DNA of 64,000 nt from Romboutsia sedimentorum (GCF_030131845.1 NZ_JASKYM010000008.1:62001-126000), one strand, 5' to 3'. Positions 1-9,093 are shown, counted from the first letter of the stretch. Program-made: numbers and translations. The notes: generated by a model from the sequence alone, not told the origin.

Positions 1-1
1 A

Positions 2-112
2 GTTTTAATAGATTATATAGCTAATAGGTATATTTCTATTTATCAAATAGTTGGAGGTGTTTTAGTAATTATTGGTCTCAGCTATAATCTGTTTATAGAA
101 AATTCTATATAA
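2..112 (+). CDS. C-terminal end of a membrane protein (5' end outside window)
   Basis: An open frame enters from the left edge and ends with TAA at 110-112. The 36 residues are hydrophobic, with a glycine-rich final transmembrane helix (GGVLVIIGLSYNLF). This resembles the last helix of LysE/RhtB-type exporters, but the piece is too short to assign. It stops two bases before the first rlmH-derived repeat at 115, so that element sits directly behind the stop codon. Confidence 0.4.
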   Translation, partial: VLIDYIANRYISIYQIVGGVLVIIGLSYNLFIENSI

Positions 113-114
113 AA

Positions 115-138
115 CCGTATCACTTACTTGTGATATGA
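115..138 (-). repeat. rlmH-end-derived repeat, copy 1 (putative att scar)
   Basis: Arms CCGTATCAC and GTGATATGA flank the loop TTACTT. The right flank CTCCGTTACA also occurs in other copies. Same orientation as the rlmH 3' end. The right arm carries two changes from the consensus. Confidence 0.7.
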
Positions 139-263
139 CTCTCCGTTACATCTGCGTATACAATAATCTAAGTTTTTATTTGTTTCATAAAACTGATACC
201 ATATATACCTTAATTTAAACTTAAAGAATTTTTGTTTTATCTTAAAAATAATGAAAAAAACAT

Positions 264-306
264 AAAGAATAAACAGAAGGCTGTATTAACCCTCTGCTTA
301 TTCTTT
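264..306 (-). terminator. Intrinsic terminator of the trpXYZ-type operon
   Basis: Read on the minus strand, a stem of about 15 bp (arms around GAATAAGCAGA and TCTGTTTATTC) lies 45 nt after the ATPase gene and is followed by a T-rich tract. Confidence 0.75.
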
Positions 307-350
307 TATTAAAACATATTATATCAAATAATTTTTATAACCTCAATATA

Positions 351-1145
351 TTAAGCAAACATGATTCTATCTGAAAGTTCTTCTTTAAAAGTAATTTTAT
401 TAAACTCTTCTATAAGATCATTTTTAGTCAAATTACTCTTTTCTATTTTTCCTATATCAAGAATTGTTTCTCCCCTATGCATCATAAGCAATCTATTTCC
501 AAATTCTATAGCATGATTTAAATTGTGAGTTATCATAATTGTTGTAATATTTTTTTCTTTAACTATACTATTTGTAAGGTTTATAATAGTTTCTGATGTC
601 TTTGGATCTAGCGCCGCCGTATGCTCATCTAAAAGTAAAATCTTTGGTGTATTTAAAGTAGCCATTAGTAGCGAAAGAGCTTGCCTTTGTCCTCCAGATA
701 ACATTCCTACCTTTGTGTCTATCTTATCTTCAAGACCTAAATTTAATATAGAAAGATGATTTTTAAATTCCTCTATCTTTTTTTTATTAACTCCTAAAGA
801 AAGTCCAAAACTACTTCCCTTATTATCTGCCAAAGATAAGTTTTCTAAAATAGTCATAGATGGTGATGTTCCCTTAGTTGGATCTTGGAACACCCTACTT
901 ATAAATCTTGATTTTGTGTGTTCTTTTAAATTAGTTATATCTTTTTCTTCTAAACTTATATTACCTGAATCTAACTCTAAAGCACCAGATATTATATTTA
1001 AAAGAGTTGATTTTCCTGCTCCATTACTTCCAACAATAGTTATAAAATCTCCTTTATTTATCTCTAAATTGAAATTATTAAAGATGCTAGTTTCATTTAT
1101 TGTCCCTTTGTTAAAACCTTTGTTTATGGATTTTATATTAAGCAT
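351..1145 (-). CDS. ABC transporter ATP-binding protein (TrpXYZ/tyrosine-type)
   Basis: Energises import by the neighbouring permease and binding lipoprotein; peripheral inner face of the membrane. The 264 residues contain a Walker A GSNGAGKST at 39-47, signature LSGGQRQ at 149-155, Walker B ILLLDE at 169-174 and a switch histidine in MITHN near 204. It is the last gene of a three-gene operon and overlaps the permease end by 8 nt, implying translational coupling. The family (COG1101 type, paired with ABC_sub_bind lipoproteins) imports aromatic amino acids in characterised firmicutes; the substrate here is inferred. Confidence 0.88.
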   Translation of the reverse strand: MLNIKSINKGFNKGTINETSIFNNFNLEINKGDFITIVGSNGAGKSTLLNIISGALELDSGNISLEEKDITNLKEHTKSRFISRVFQDPTKGTSPSMTILENLSLADNKGSSFGLSLGVNKKKIEEFKNHLSILNLGLEDKIDTKVGMLSGGQRQALSLLMATLNTPKILLLDEHTAALDPKTSETIINLTNSIVKEKNITTIMITHNLNHAIEFGNRLLMMHRGETILDIGKIEKSNLTKNDLIEEFNKITFKEELSDRIMFA

Positions 1146-2013
1146 TTAAATTCCCCCTCTCCCTTAAAGAAAATTTAAATTTATTAAATATATTATTATT
1201 ATTCATAACTATCGCAATAACCACTATTAATGATGTTATTAGTTTTAAATCTGTTGGCGGGAAGCCTAAATTCAAGGCAAGACCCACACTTAATTTATAT
1301 AAAAATGCACCTATTATGACTACTGTAGTTCCTTTTAACAACTTACTATTCTTAAAAACAGACTGCCCAAGTATAATAGAAGCTAAAGCAACCACTATAA
1401 ATCCATTTCCCATAGATATATCTGAAAATCGTTGATATTGCGCCATTATAGCTCCACTTAAAGCTACAAGTCCATTAGATATCATAAGTCCAAATATTTT
1501 CATTGTTCCTTTGCTTACTCCAAGGGAAGTAACTAATGTTTCATTATCCCCTGTAGCTCTTAATATAAAGCCAAACTTAGTTTTAAATAAAATATCCATT
1601 AATAATTTAACTATTAGAACCATTAACGCTAAAATTAACACTATCGATATATTACTAGAGAATATATTAGCCTTATTAATCATAGGAAGATTTGCCTTTC
1701 CCATTACCCTTAAGTTTATAGAATATAGCCCTATCATAACTAAGATACCTGATAAAAGATTCGTTATTTTAAATTTCACATGAAGTATTCCAGTAACTAA
1801 TCCTCCAATAGCTCCTCCTATAAATGCTAATCCCAATGATAAAAATGGATTAATCTCTTTTAATATAAATGCTGTAGTAATTGCAGCACCTAAACTAAAT
1901 GTTCCATCCACAGATAGATCTGGAAAATCTAATATAGTATAAGTTATATATACCCCTAATGCTCCTATAGCAAAGATAAGCCCCTGCTCTAAAGTACCTA
2001 TAAAGAAGTTCAT
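1138..2013 (-). CDS. ABC transporter permease (TrpY type)
   Basis: Integral membrane component of the same importer. The 291 residues form about eight to nine hydrophobic segments, beginning with an N-terminal helix and the characteristic VYITYTILDFPDLSVDGTF stretch of COG4120-type permeases near residues 22-40. It starts 1 nt after the binding-protein stop codon and overlaps the ATPase gene, so all three are co-transcribed. The channel is probably a homodimer because no second permease gene is present. Confidence 0.88.
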   Translation of the reverse strand: MNFFIGTLEQGLIFAIGALGVYITYTILDFPDLSVDGTFSLGAAITTAFILKEINPFLSLGLAFIGGAIGGLVTGILHVKFKITNLLSGILVMIGLYSINLRVMGKANLPMINKANIFSSNISIVLILALMVLIVKLLMDILFKTKFGFILRATGDNETLVTSLGVSKGTMKIFGLMISNGLVALSGAIMAQYQRFSDISMGNGFIVVALASIILGQSVFKNSKLLKGTTVVIIGAFLYKLSVGLALNLGFPPTDLKLITSLIVVIAIVMNNNNIFNKFKFSLRERGNLNA

Positions 2014-2014
2014 A

Positions 2015-3013
2015 TTACTTACCTCCTTTTATAAGTTTAGCTCTATTCATTATATCTTCATCAATATTTATAGAAAGCTTTTTAAGTGTATCTTCATTTA
2101 TAACAAGTTCTGTTTCTTCTAAAGTTTTTATAGATAACTCTTTTATATCTTTTCCTTGTAAAACTTCAACTGCCATAAGGCCAGCTTCAAAACCAAGTTT
2201 TTTGTAATTGATACCTTCTGTAATTAAAGCTCCACCTTGAACGTGAGCTTCTTCCGCTCCAATTATTGGTGTTTTCTTATCTGTTGTTTTAGAAGCTATT
2301 ATTGCCATTGAAGAAGCTATCATATTGTCTGCTGGTGTGTATAAAACATCAATTTTATCTAAGATAGAATCTAACCCTTGGCTTATATCATTTACACTAT
2401 TTACACCCTTTGCAATTACTTCTATATTATTTTTTTTCGCTAATTTCTTTAAATTATTTACTTGAATTTCAGAATTTACCTCACTAGTATTGTATAAAAC
2501 GCCTATAGTTTTCACATCTTTAACTATTTCTTGCATAAGTTTTAATTGATTTTCTATAGGCACTGCATCACTAGTTCCTGCAACATTTGTTCCTGACTTA
2601 TCCTTAGATTTCACAAGGCCTGCTTCTAGCGCATCGGTTACCGCTGTAGTTATAATTGGAATATCCTGCGTTGTATTAAAAGCTGCCTGTGCTGCGGGAG
2701 TTCCAATAGCAAATATTAAATCCTTGCTATCTGAGGCAAAATTGTTAGATATCATCTGAGATGTTGCAATATCGCCCTCTGCATTTTGTATTTCTAGATT
2801 AAGATTTCCTCCATCTTTAAATCCTTTAGAATTTAAAGCTTCTACGAATCCTTCCCTAGCTAAATCTAAAGCTGGGTGAGATGCTATTTGGGATATACCT
2901 ATATTCACCATCTTTTCCTGTGATGAAGAATTTACCTTCCCATTTGAACATGCTGAAAATAAAGACATGCTTACTAGAATTGAACTTAATAAAATTATTT
3001 TTTTCGCTACCAT
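2015..3013 (-). CDS. ABC transporter substrate-binding lipoprotein (TrpX/ABC_sub_bind family)
   Basis: Extracytoplasmic binding protein of the importer, 332 residues. The start at 3013 (MVAKKIILL) is preferred over the longer upstream frame because an AGGAGGA ribosome site lies 7-13 nt before it and a proper signal peptide follows. The lipoprotein cysteine is residue 22 in LFSACSNG. The mature part is a two-lobed periplasmic-binding fold typical of COG2984 (GISQIASHPALD, then GVLYNTSE, then IIGAEEAHVQGG). Expression may be set by the leader at 3119-3398, which has UAG clusters and a terminator between this gene and a hutP homologue. Confidence 0.88.
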   Translation of the reverse strand: MVAKKIILLSSILVSMSLFSACSNGKVNSSSQEKMVNIGISQIASHPALDLAREGFVEALNSKGFKDGGNLNLEIQNAEGDIATSQMISNNFASDSKDLIFAIGTPAAQAAFNTTQDIPIITTAVTDALEAGLVKSKDKSGTNVAGTSDAVPIENQLKLMQEIVKDVKTIGVLYNTSEVNSEIQVNNLKKLAKKNNIEVIAKGVNSVNDISQGLDSILDKIDVLYTPADNMIASSMAIIASKTTDKKTPIIGAEEAHVQGGALITEGINYKKLGFEAGLMAVEVLQGKDIKELSIKTLEETELVINEDTLKKLSINIDEDIMNRAKLIKGGK

Positions 3014-3118
3014 ACTACCATCCTCCTGATATTTTATTTTAATTTGTATATGATTAATAGAACAAATTTTTAAATAGTATTTTTCTGTAGCCAAAATTAG
3101 ATATAACTCGTTAAATAT

Positions 3119-3150
3119 AAAAACCCCTCCACAAATTTATATGGAGAGGA
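3119..3150 (-). terminator. Terminator/attenuator between hutP homologue and transporter operon
   Basis: On the minus strand an 8-bp stem CCTCTCCA / TGGAGGGG with a 10-nt loop is followed by five T. It lies about 105 nt upstream of the lipoprotein start and downstream of the UAG clusters, the position of the HutP-controlled terminator in the Bacillus hut operon. Confidence 0.8.
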
Positions 3151-3190
3151 CTGTTTTAATTCCAAAATAATTAACTATTAAAGCTATATC

Positions 3191-3220
3191 TCCTACTTAT
3201 ACTACTGTGCTACTATTTAA
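3191..3220 (-). promoter_or_regulatory. UAG-triplet cluster II (candidate HutP-type RNA site)
   Basis: The transcript reads AAUAGUAGCACAGUAGU and then AUAAGUAGGAG, giving repeated NAG triplets spaced about 8-9 nt apart. The first 17 nt match cluster I with one mismatch. Known HutP sites are UAG triplets with 4-nt spacers; here spacers are about 5-6 nt, so the match is in kind, not exact. Confidence 0.45.
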
Positions 3221-3357
3221 TATTTGTGTATTTTAGATATATAAAATTAATATATTTAAATACACTTATATTTTTTGATGCTGATTCTTATAATGTTTGG
3301 TAAATTAATAATTCCTATTCTACTTTTACTTACTATCCTTTTAATTCACCATAACAT

Positions 3358-3398
3358 CTCTACTATTAAACTACTGTTCTACTATTCTACCTACTAAG
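3358..3398 (-). promoter_or_regulatory. UAG-triplet cluster I (candidate HutP-type RNA site)
   Basis: The transcript carries eight UAG triplets in 40 nt. Four are spaced exactly 8 nt apart (UAGAAUAGUAGAACAGUAG and the following UAGUAG). It lies 80-120 nt after the hutP homologue stop codon and upstream of the terminator. Confidence 0.45.
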
Positions 3399-3475
3399 AT
3401 AATCTATATTATCTATACTACTTTCCTGTTAAAGTGAATTATATATAGATTTTCAACTTATGTCAACTATATAAT

Positions 3476-3895
3476 TTATAAATCTGCTATTGATCTATGC
3501 CCAAGTCCAATTACTACTTCATTTAAATGAAGTAATCCTACACTAAGGAAAATACATACACTTACATGCTCTCCTTGTCTTGCAACTCCAATTTTCCCAC
3601 CTACGCTAAGACCATTTGCTTTGTCTGCAACTTGCATTATTGCCTCTCTAGTAGCTCCTGCAATAGCGCCATCATGAACATGGCAATCTTTAATTATTCC
3701 CGTTCTTTTAGAAGCAACCAAAGCTCTCTCTATAATTTTTTGAATAGATGAATTTAAATTTCCACCAATATCTACTGCTACAGCTAAAACATTGTCCTTT
3801 TTAAATTCTTCTATAAGTCTTTCTTCTTCCTGTCTTGAAGATACAGCCATATTAATAGAAGCTTTTGCTATATCTACGCTATTCTTTTCTTTCAT
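3476..3895 (-). CDS. HutP-family RNA-binding antiterminator
   Basis: Predicted regulator of the downstream transporter. The 139-residue protein has the HutP ending (VSVCIFLSVGL, then VVIGLGHRSI) and the conserved ATREA helix and GGKIG loop. The start at 3895 is chosen because GGGAGG lies just before the second methionine; the longer frame would begin inside that site. Characterised HutP is a hexamer that binds L-histidine, Mg2+ and UAG-rich RNA and disrupts a terminator. Several histidines that bind metal in the Bacillus protein appear replaced here, from an alignment by eye, so the effector may differ. The next feature downstream is two UAG clusters and a terminator. Confidence 0.75.
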   Translation of the reverse strand: MKEKNSVDIAKASINMAVSSRQEEERLIEEFKKDNVLAVAVDIGGNLNSSIQKIIERALVASKRTGIIKDCHVHDGAIAGATREAIMQVADKANGLSVGGKIGVARQGEHVSVCIFLSVGLLHLNEVVIGLGHRSIADL

Positions 3896-3910
3896 AAGTA
3901 AACCTCCCAA

Positions 3911-4260
3911 ATAAGCTATTTATATAATGATTTTTTATATCTTAATAGTTCTATAAATCAAAATAAATTTTTATATTTTATAACTTATTATATCACTAAG
4001 CATATATTTTCAAATAAAAAAATATAATTATACTAGCTAATATTATATCCTTCAATAAACTTAACATAACTTTTCAAATGTATTTAAATTCCCTTAATGC
4101 TTTAGTCTTATGCATTTTATATAGCTAACACTACAAAGTTATATAGTTCTGAAAATATTAATATTGTAACCTTAAGCTTGTATAATTCTTCACCTAATTT
4201 ATTTTGACTTTATATTATATACTTTCATAATTAACTATTCAAAAACTAGATTATTTAAAT
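3911..4260. other. 350-bp AT-rich intergenic region
   Basis: Separates the hutP homologue from the response regulator. No coding frame, strong hairpin or clear operator seen. A weak minus-strand promoter-like pair (TTGATT, 16 nt, TATAAA) precedes the hutP homologue. Confidence 0.4.
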
Positions 4261-4944
4261 TTATAATTTTCTAAACTTATGTTGCGGTCTTCCTACCTTT
4301 CCATATTCTACAAGTTTTTCTAGGTGACCCTCTTTTTCCATATATTCTAAATACCTTCTAACTGTAACTCTAGCAACCTTTATTCTTTCTGACATTTCTT
4401 CAGATGTAAAGTATTCATTATTCATTTTTCCAATTTCATCCCATAAAGATTTATATGTATACTTATTGAACCCTTTTGCAAGTCCTTCATATTTTTGAGT
4501 TACTTCAGAATTTAATATTAATTTATCTAATTTACTTTGCTCAATTTCTTCGACTTTTTTAAACTCAGAATATCTTTCCTTAAATTGAATAAGAGAATCT
4601 TTAAATCTATCAAAATCAAAAGGCTTTATCAAATAATCTATAGCTCCATACCTAAAAGCTTCTTGAACTCTTTCTATAGTCTTATCTGCTGTAATTAATA
4701 TTACATCAATACCAATTTCTTTATTTCTTAACCATTTTAAAAAATCAATCCCATTTTCATTTGGTAAGAATACATCTAATAATATTAAATCCGGCTTTTT
4801 ACCTTTAATAAACTCTTTTGCCTCATTAAGGCTACCTACAGCCTTACACAAATTAAACCCATCCACTCTTTTTAAAAATCTAGAATTAATTTCTCTCACC
4901 ATTGGATCATCTTCAATAATCATTACTTCAATCAAACTACTCAC
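4261..4944 (-). CDS. Response regulator, DcuR/CitB/MalR type
   Basis: Cytoplasmic transcription factor, 227 residues. A receiver domain covers about 1-120 with the acidic pair in IIEDD and phospho-acceptor Asp57 in DLILLDVF. The C-terminal helix-turn-helix spans about 180-225 (TSEEMSERIKVARVTVRRYLEYME), as in citrate and C4-dicarboxylate regulators. Its start overlaps the end of the sensor kinase gene by 8 nt. The likely target is the adjacent malic enzyme-permease operon, inferred from position. Confidence 0.88.
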   Translation of the reverse strand: MSSLIEVMIIEDDPMVREINSRFLKRVDGFNLCKAVGSLNEAKEFIKGKKPDLILLDVFLPNENGIDFLKWLRNKEIGIDVILITADKTIERVQEAFRYGAIDYLIKPFDFDRFKDSLIQFKERYSEFKKVEEIEQSKLDKLILNSEVTQKYEGLAKGFNKYTYKSLWDEIGKMNNEYFTSEEMSERIKVARVTVRRYLEYMEKEGHLEKLVEYGKVGRPQHKFRKL

Positions 4945-6535
4945 TCCTTAGCATAGGTATAGTAATATTCCAAATAACACCTTTATCTACCTTCAGTTCA
5001 ATAGTTCCATTAGCATCATCTACTATTTCTTTTACAATAGACATACCATGTCCTCTATCACCGTCTTTAGTGGTAAAACCTTGCTCATAAATTTTATCTA
5101 TATGCTCTTCTTTGATTCCAGGACCATTGTCCTTAACCTTTATTTTAAGATATTCATTTTGTTGTTCTATTTTTATATAAATTTGGCCTTCTCCATCATT
5201 ACTAACTGCATCTAATGAATTTTCTATTAAATTACCTATTATAGAAACAATGTCTTCAGAAGTCATAAATTGAGGAAGATTATTAAAAATAGAATTTTCA
5301 TCTATTTTGAATTTAACTCTATTTTCTTCAGCTTTATTGTATTTAGAAAACAGTATTGCAGATAAATATGAATCTTTTATATTTTTAGTTAAAGTACTGC
5401 TTATTTTGTTTCTACTTTTAGCTACATCTGATATAAACTGTATCGCTTCTTCATAGTCTTCAAGCTGTATTAATCCTGTTATAGTATGAAGCTTATTCAT
5501 AAATTCATGATTTTGAGCTCTTAGAGACCACGCCATCTTTTTAACTCCAGTAAGCTCTTCAGCTAATTTAGTTAACTCTGTTTTATCTCTAAACGTAGCG
5601 ATAGCTCCTACAATTTTATCTCTATCTTTTATAGGAATTCTATTTGTCATTATTACAGTATTATTTATTCTTTGTTCTTTTTCAAACTCACCTTCTCCGG
5701 TTTCTAATACAGTAAGTAATCGTGTATTAGGGAAGAAGTCTTCTACATTTTTTCCTATGATTTCATTTTTTTCAACTTTATTTCCATAATGTAATATATT
5801 TAGTGCTGAGTCATTTATAATTGTTATTTTTCCTTTATTATCAATAGCTACTAATCCTTCATAAATAGCATCTAGAATTCCCATTTTTTCATTATATAGT
5901 CTTGTTATTTCTTCTGGTTCAAGACCTAGTAAAATATTTTTTATATTTTTTGATAATATAAATGCACCTATAACTCCTACCGTAAGCGCACCTAATGAAG
6001 TTAAAATTATATATAATATCGCTATCTGCTTTGTTTCTCCAATACTCTGTAAGAGTGTTCCTACACAAACAAACCCTATTTCTTTTTTACTTTCTGTATC
6101 ATAAATTGGAATAAAAGCTCTTAAAGATTTTCCAAGTGTACCTGTAGCCTCTGAAATATATGTATCCCCTTTTTTAACAACTCTACCTTCATCCCCTCCA
6201 ACAAATTTTTTACCTATTTTGTGTGGATTTGGATGTGAATACCTAATACCATCATTGTCGACTACTATTATATACTCAATTTCACTTAATTTTTTAAGTT
6301 GTGTATCAACATATGGACTAATTTCTTTATTGAAATCTTTTTTATTAAGTGCATCTATAACTTGTCTAGAATTCGCAATTATTTCACCGACATTCATCAC
6401 ATTAGTTTTTGCCGTACTTTCAATATTTGTATTAATCCAAGATGCAACAAAAAAAGTTATTATAGATATAGATATAAACACTACTGCAATAATTAATATA
6501 GTAAGCTTAGTTTGTAATTTCATCTTTTTTTTCAC
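4937..6535 (-). CDS. Sensor histidine kinase, DcuS/CitA/MalK type
   Basis: Membrane sensor of about 532 residues. Two transmembrane helices (about 10-30 and 170-195) bracket an extracytoplasmic PAS-like domain; a cytoplasmic PAS domain follows (about 215-320). The H-box has the form QNHEFMNKLHTI, typical of this subfamily, then N-box NLIENSLDAV and G-box DNGPGI. GTG at 6535 is the favoured start: GAGG lies 8 nt upstream, whereas the GTG at 6544 is part of that ribosome site. Family members sense citrate, malate or fumarate; with malic enzyme next door, malate is the best guess. Confidence 0.85.
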   Translation of the reverse strand: MKKKMKLQTKLTILIIAVVFISISIITFFVASWINTNIESTAKTNVMNVGEIIANSRQVIDALNKKDFNKEISPYVDTQLKKLSEIEYIIVVDNDGIRYSHPNPHKIGKKFVGGDEGRVVKKGDTYISEATGTLGKSLRAFIPIYDTESKKEIGFVCVGTLLQSIGETKQIAILYIILTSLGALTVGVIGAFILSKNIKNILLGLEPEEITRLYNEKMGILDAIYEGLVAIDNKGKITIINDSALNILHYGNKVEKNEIIGKNVEDFFPNTRLLTVLETGEGEFEKEQRINNTVIMTNRIPIKDRDKIVGAIATFRDKTELTKLAEELTGVKKMAWSLRAQNHEFMNKLHTITGLIQLEDYEEAIQFISDVAKSRNKISSTLTKNIKDSYLSAILFSKYNKAEENRVKFKIDENSIFNNLPQFMTSEDIVSIIGNLIENSLDAVSNDGEGQIYIKIEQQNEYLKIKVKDNGPGIKEEHIDKIYEQGFTTKDGDRGHGMSIVKEIVDDANGTIELKVDKGVIWNITIPMLRSE

Positions 6536-6680
6536 ATATGTCACCTCGTTTTTGCGTATAAGGAAATCATTATCCCTATCCTATTATATAGTACTCTGCT
6601 AATAATTGTCTTGTATTTTCGGAATAAACAACCATCTACTTTTGGAATTTCAAAATAAAATTTAATTAATATAACGTATA

Positions 6681-6760
6681 AAAATACCCTTTATTGATGT
6701 AGTTATGATTCTTTTTCGAGAAAAGTTATTAATCATAAGATCAAAGAAAGGGTATTTTTT
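6681..6760 (-). terminator. Long hairpin behind the kdgT-like gene
   Basis: Nested complementary segments AAATACCCTTT, TTATGATT and CTTTT pair across about 80 nt, with T-rich ends on both strands. It lies 25 nt after the permease stop codon and insulates it from the two-component genes. Confidence 0.65.
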
Positions 6761-6785
6761 ATGTATCTATTTAGATTTAGTTTTA

Positions 6786-7757
6786 TCAGGATGCTAATCC
6801 ATCATTTATTTTTTTCATTTGTTTATTTTTAGCTAGTTTAAATACATAAGAAACAATGAATGGACAAACTATAGCAGATACTACGCATGCTGCTGCAACT
6901 TGTGCTGTTGCTACTGTTGCTATCGTAACAACTGTTGGATCTATAGCTGCAACCGCTGCTGGTGTTGCCACCGCATTTCCTGCTGTTGACCCTGTAGCCA
7001 ACCCAATTATAGGTTCTTCTTTAAATAATTTAAGTAACATATAAGCTCCTATTCCAGTTAAAGAAGCTATTACTCCTAATAATATTCCAGGTCCACCTGC
7101 TGTTATGATAGTTTCTAAATTCATTCCTGTACCTAATGGGAATGAGAAAAATGGTATTAATAATAGCTTACTACTTCCAAGAAAAGCTCTCATATCTGAA
7201 TCTAAGTTACCTAAAATCATTCCTATTACTATCGGAATCATTACTGCTACAAGCGACATAATAGGAATTTGAGCAAGCCCCGATGCTCCTAATGCAACTA
7301 ATGTGAAAAATGGTCCATCTTTTAAAGATAATAAAGCATAAGCACCTACATCAGTTTCATCCCCATATTGTGAAGCAAGAGACGCATATAAACCACCATT
7401 ACAATTTGTTAGTGCCGCAAGAATAGCTAATGGTGATAGTCCTAAAACTCCAGAAGGTCCAAAAATTTTACCTACAAGTATACCTATTCCAGCACCTACT
7501 ATAAACTTACCTGTTATTAATATTGCACCCTTTTTTAATGCTTTTGGTGCTAATTTAAAGTTAATTTGTGAACCAATTAAAAACATAAAACAAGCTAAAA
7601 TTGTTGATGATGCCTTTGGTCCAAATAATGCAGTTGTAAAACCACCAATTTTTAAAACTTCAGGGAAAAATGTGTTAACTAATACTCCTAAGAAAAGGGG
7701 AACAACCATCATTCCCCCTGGAATTCTATCTAGCGTTTTTTTAATTGGAATTTGCAT
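6786..7757 (-). CDS. kdgT: KdgT-family organic acid permease
   Basis: Integral membrane transporter of 323 residues with about ten hydrophobic segments. The N-terminus carries the family signature RIPGGMMVVPLFLGVL, and the internal TNCNGGLYASLASQYGD and TAGNAVATPAAVAA stretches match 2-keto-3-deoxygluconate permeases. It starts 23 nt after the malic enzyme stop codon, so the pair forms one operon. No KDG kinase or aldolase is nearby. The malic enzyme and DcuS-type kinase suggest it brings in malate or a related acid instead; that substrate is inferred. Confidence 0.82.
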   Translation of the reverse strand: MQIPIKKTLDRIPGGMMVVPLFLGVLVNTFFPEVLKIGGFTTALFGPKASSTILACFMFLIGSQINFKLAPKALKKGAILITGKFIVGAGIGILVGKIFGPSGVLGLSPLAILAALTNCNGGLYASLASQYGDETDVGAYALLSLKDGPFFTLVALGASGLAQIPIMSLVAVMIPIVIGMILGNLDSDMRAFLGSSKLLLIPFFSFPLGTGMNLETIITAGGPGILLGVIASLTGIGAYMLLKLFKEEPIIGLATGSTAGNAVATPAAVAAIDPTVVTIATVATAQVAAACVVSAIVCPFIVSYVFKLAKNKQMKKINDGLAS

Positions 7758-7780
7758 ATTGATTTCCTCCCATTATATAT

Positions 7781-8953
7781 TTATATTCTTGCTACTCCAC
7801 TTTCTCTTGCCGCTTTTTTTATAGCTTCAGCTACATTAGTTGCAACTGTTCTGTCTAACGCATATGGAATTACATTATTTTCATTTAAATCTTCATCTTT
7901 TATCATAGAAGCTATAGCATATGCTGCTGCTATTTTCATTTCTTCATTGATTTCTTTTGCTCTAACATCTAAAGCACCTCTAAATATACCTGGGAAAGCT
8001 AATACATTATTAACTTGATTTGGGAAATCTGAACGACCAGTTCCTATTACTCTTGCCCCTGCTTCTTTAGCTTCATCTGGCATAATTTCTGGAGTTGGAT
8101 TTGCCATAGCAAAGAATATAGAATCCTTGTTCATAGACCTTACCATATCCTTTGATACAATACCTGGAGCAGATACCCCTATAAATACATCAGCTCCTAC
8201 CAACGCATCAGATAACTTTCCTTTTATATTATCTGGATTTGTAATTTCAGCTAATTTCAACTTAGCATCGTCAACATTTTCTATTTCTCTATGAAGAATA
8301 CCTACCTTATCACAAACAATTAAATTTTTTACTCCAGAAGATAATAATAAATTTGATATAGCTGTTCCTGCTGCACCAGCACCATTTACAACGACCTTAA
8401 TATCTTCTATTTTCTTTTCAACTACCTTTAAAGCATTTATAATACCCGCTAAAACAACAATTGCTGTTCCATGTTGATCATCGTGGAATACTGGTATATC
8501 AAGTTCTTTCTTTAATCTTTCTTCAACCTCAAAACATCTAGGAGCACCTATATCTTCTATATTTATACCTCCAAATCCAGGAGCTATAAGCTTAACTGTT
8601 CTTACTATTTCATCTACGTCTTTTGTGTCTATACAAATAGGAAATGCATCTACATCTGCAAACTCTTTAAATAGTATTGATTTACCTTCCATAACTGGAA
8701 GCCCAGCTTTTGGTCCTATATCACCTAATCCAAGAACTGCTGAACCATCTGTTACTACTGCAACTAAATTACCTTTCGATGTATATTTGTATACGTTTTC
8801 CTCATCCTCGTAAATTTTTCTACAAGGCTCTGCAACTCCTGGTGTATATGCTAAACTTAAATCATCTCTTGTCTCAACTTTTATCTTGCTTACAATCTCA
8901 ATTTTACCAACGTTCTCCTCATGTATTTTTAAACTTTCTTCGTAATAATTCAT
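7781..8953 (-). CDS. Malic enzyme (NAD(P)-dependent malate dehydrogenase, decarboxylating)
   Basis: Converts malate to pyruvate and CO2 with reduction of NAD(P). The 390-residue length is that of the short bacterial form. YTPGVAEPCR near 34-43, the catalytic region VTDGSAVLGLGDIGPKAG, metal ligands in FEDIGAP-like NIEDIGAPRC, and the Rossmann motif VVNGAGAAGTAI near 190 are all present. The start at 8953 (MNYYEESL) follows an AAGGAAGGA site; upstream in-frame codons are weaker. First gene of the operon with the KdgT-type permease. Confidence 0.92.
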   Translation of the reverse strand: MNYYEESLKIHEENVGKIEIVSKIKVETRDDLSLAYTPGVAEPCRKIYEDEENVYKYTSKGNLVAVVTDGSAVLGLGDIGPKAGLPVMEGKSILFKEFADVDAFPICIDTKDVDEIVRTVKLIAPGFGGINIEDIGAPRCFEVEERLKKELDIPVFHDDQHGTAIVVLAGIINALKVVEKKIEDIKVVVNGAGAAGTAISNLLLSSGVKNLIVCDKVGILHREIENVDDAKLKLAEITNPDNIKGKLSDALVGADVFIGVSAPGIVSKDMVRSMNKDSIFFAMANPTPEIMPDEAKEAGARVIGTGRSDFPNQVNNVLAFPGIFRGALDVRAKEINEEMKIAAAYAIASMIKDEDLNENNVIPYALDRTVATNVAEAIKKAARESGVARI

Positions 8954-9093
8954 ATATATCATCCTTCCTTTTTGTTGTTTATTTTTATGATTTAATAATA
9001 TCAAGTATTTATATATATTAAAATATTTCGAAAGTTTAAAATAAGTTTTGGTTATAAAGAATATTTTGATATTATATTAACAGGTAATATTAT

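Noticed and set aside
3021-3094. Upstream start for the binding lipoprotein adding 27 residues
   Set aside because: The extension includes the ribosome site in its coding part and pushes the signal peptide inward.
3100-3475. T-box or TRAP site controlling the trpXYZ-type operon
   Set aside because: No T-box sequence (AGGGTGGNACCGCG) is present, and the UAG/GAG triplets are not in the 5-nt period that TRAP needs. HutP-type control fits the neighbouring gene better.
6856-7044. Plus-strand alanine-rich open frame inside the kdgT-like gene
   Set aside because: It is the reverse-strand shadow of a membrane protein gene with intact family motifs, and has no ribosome site.
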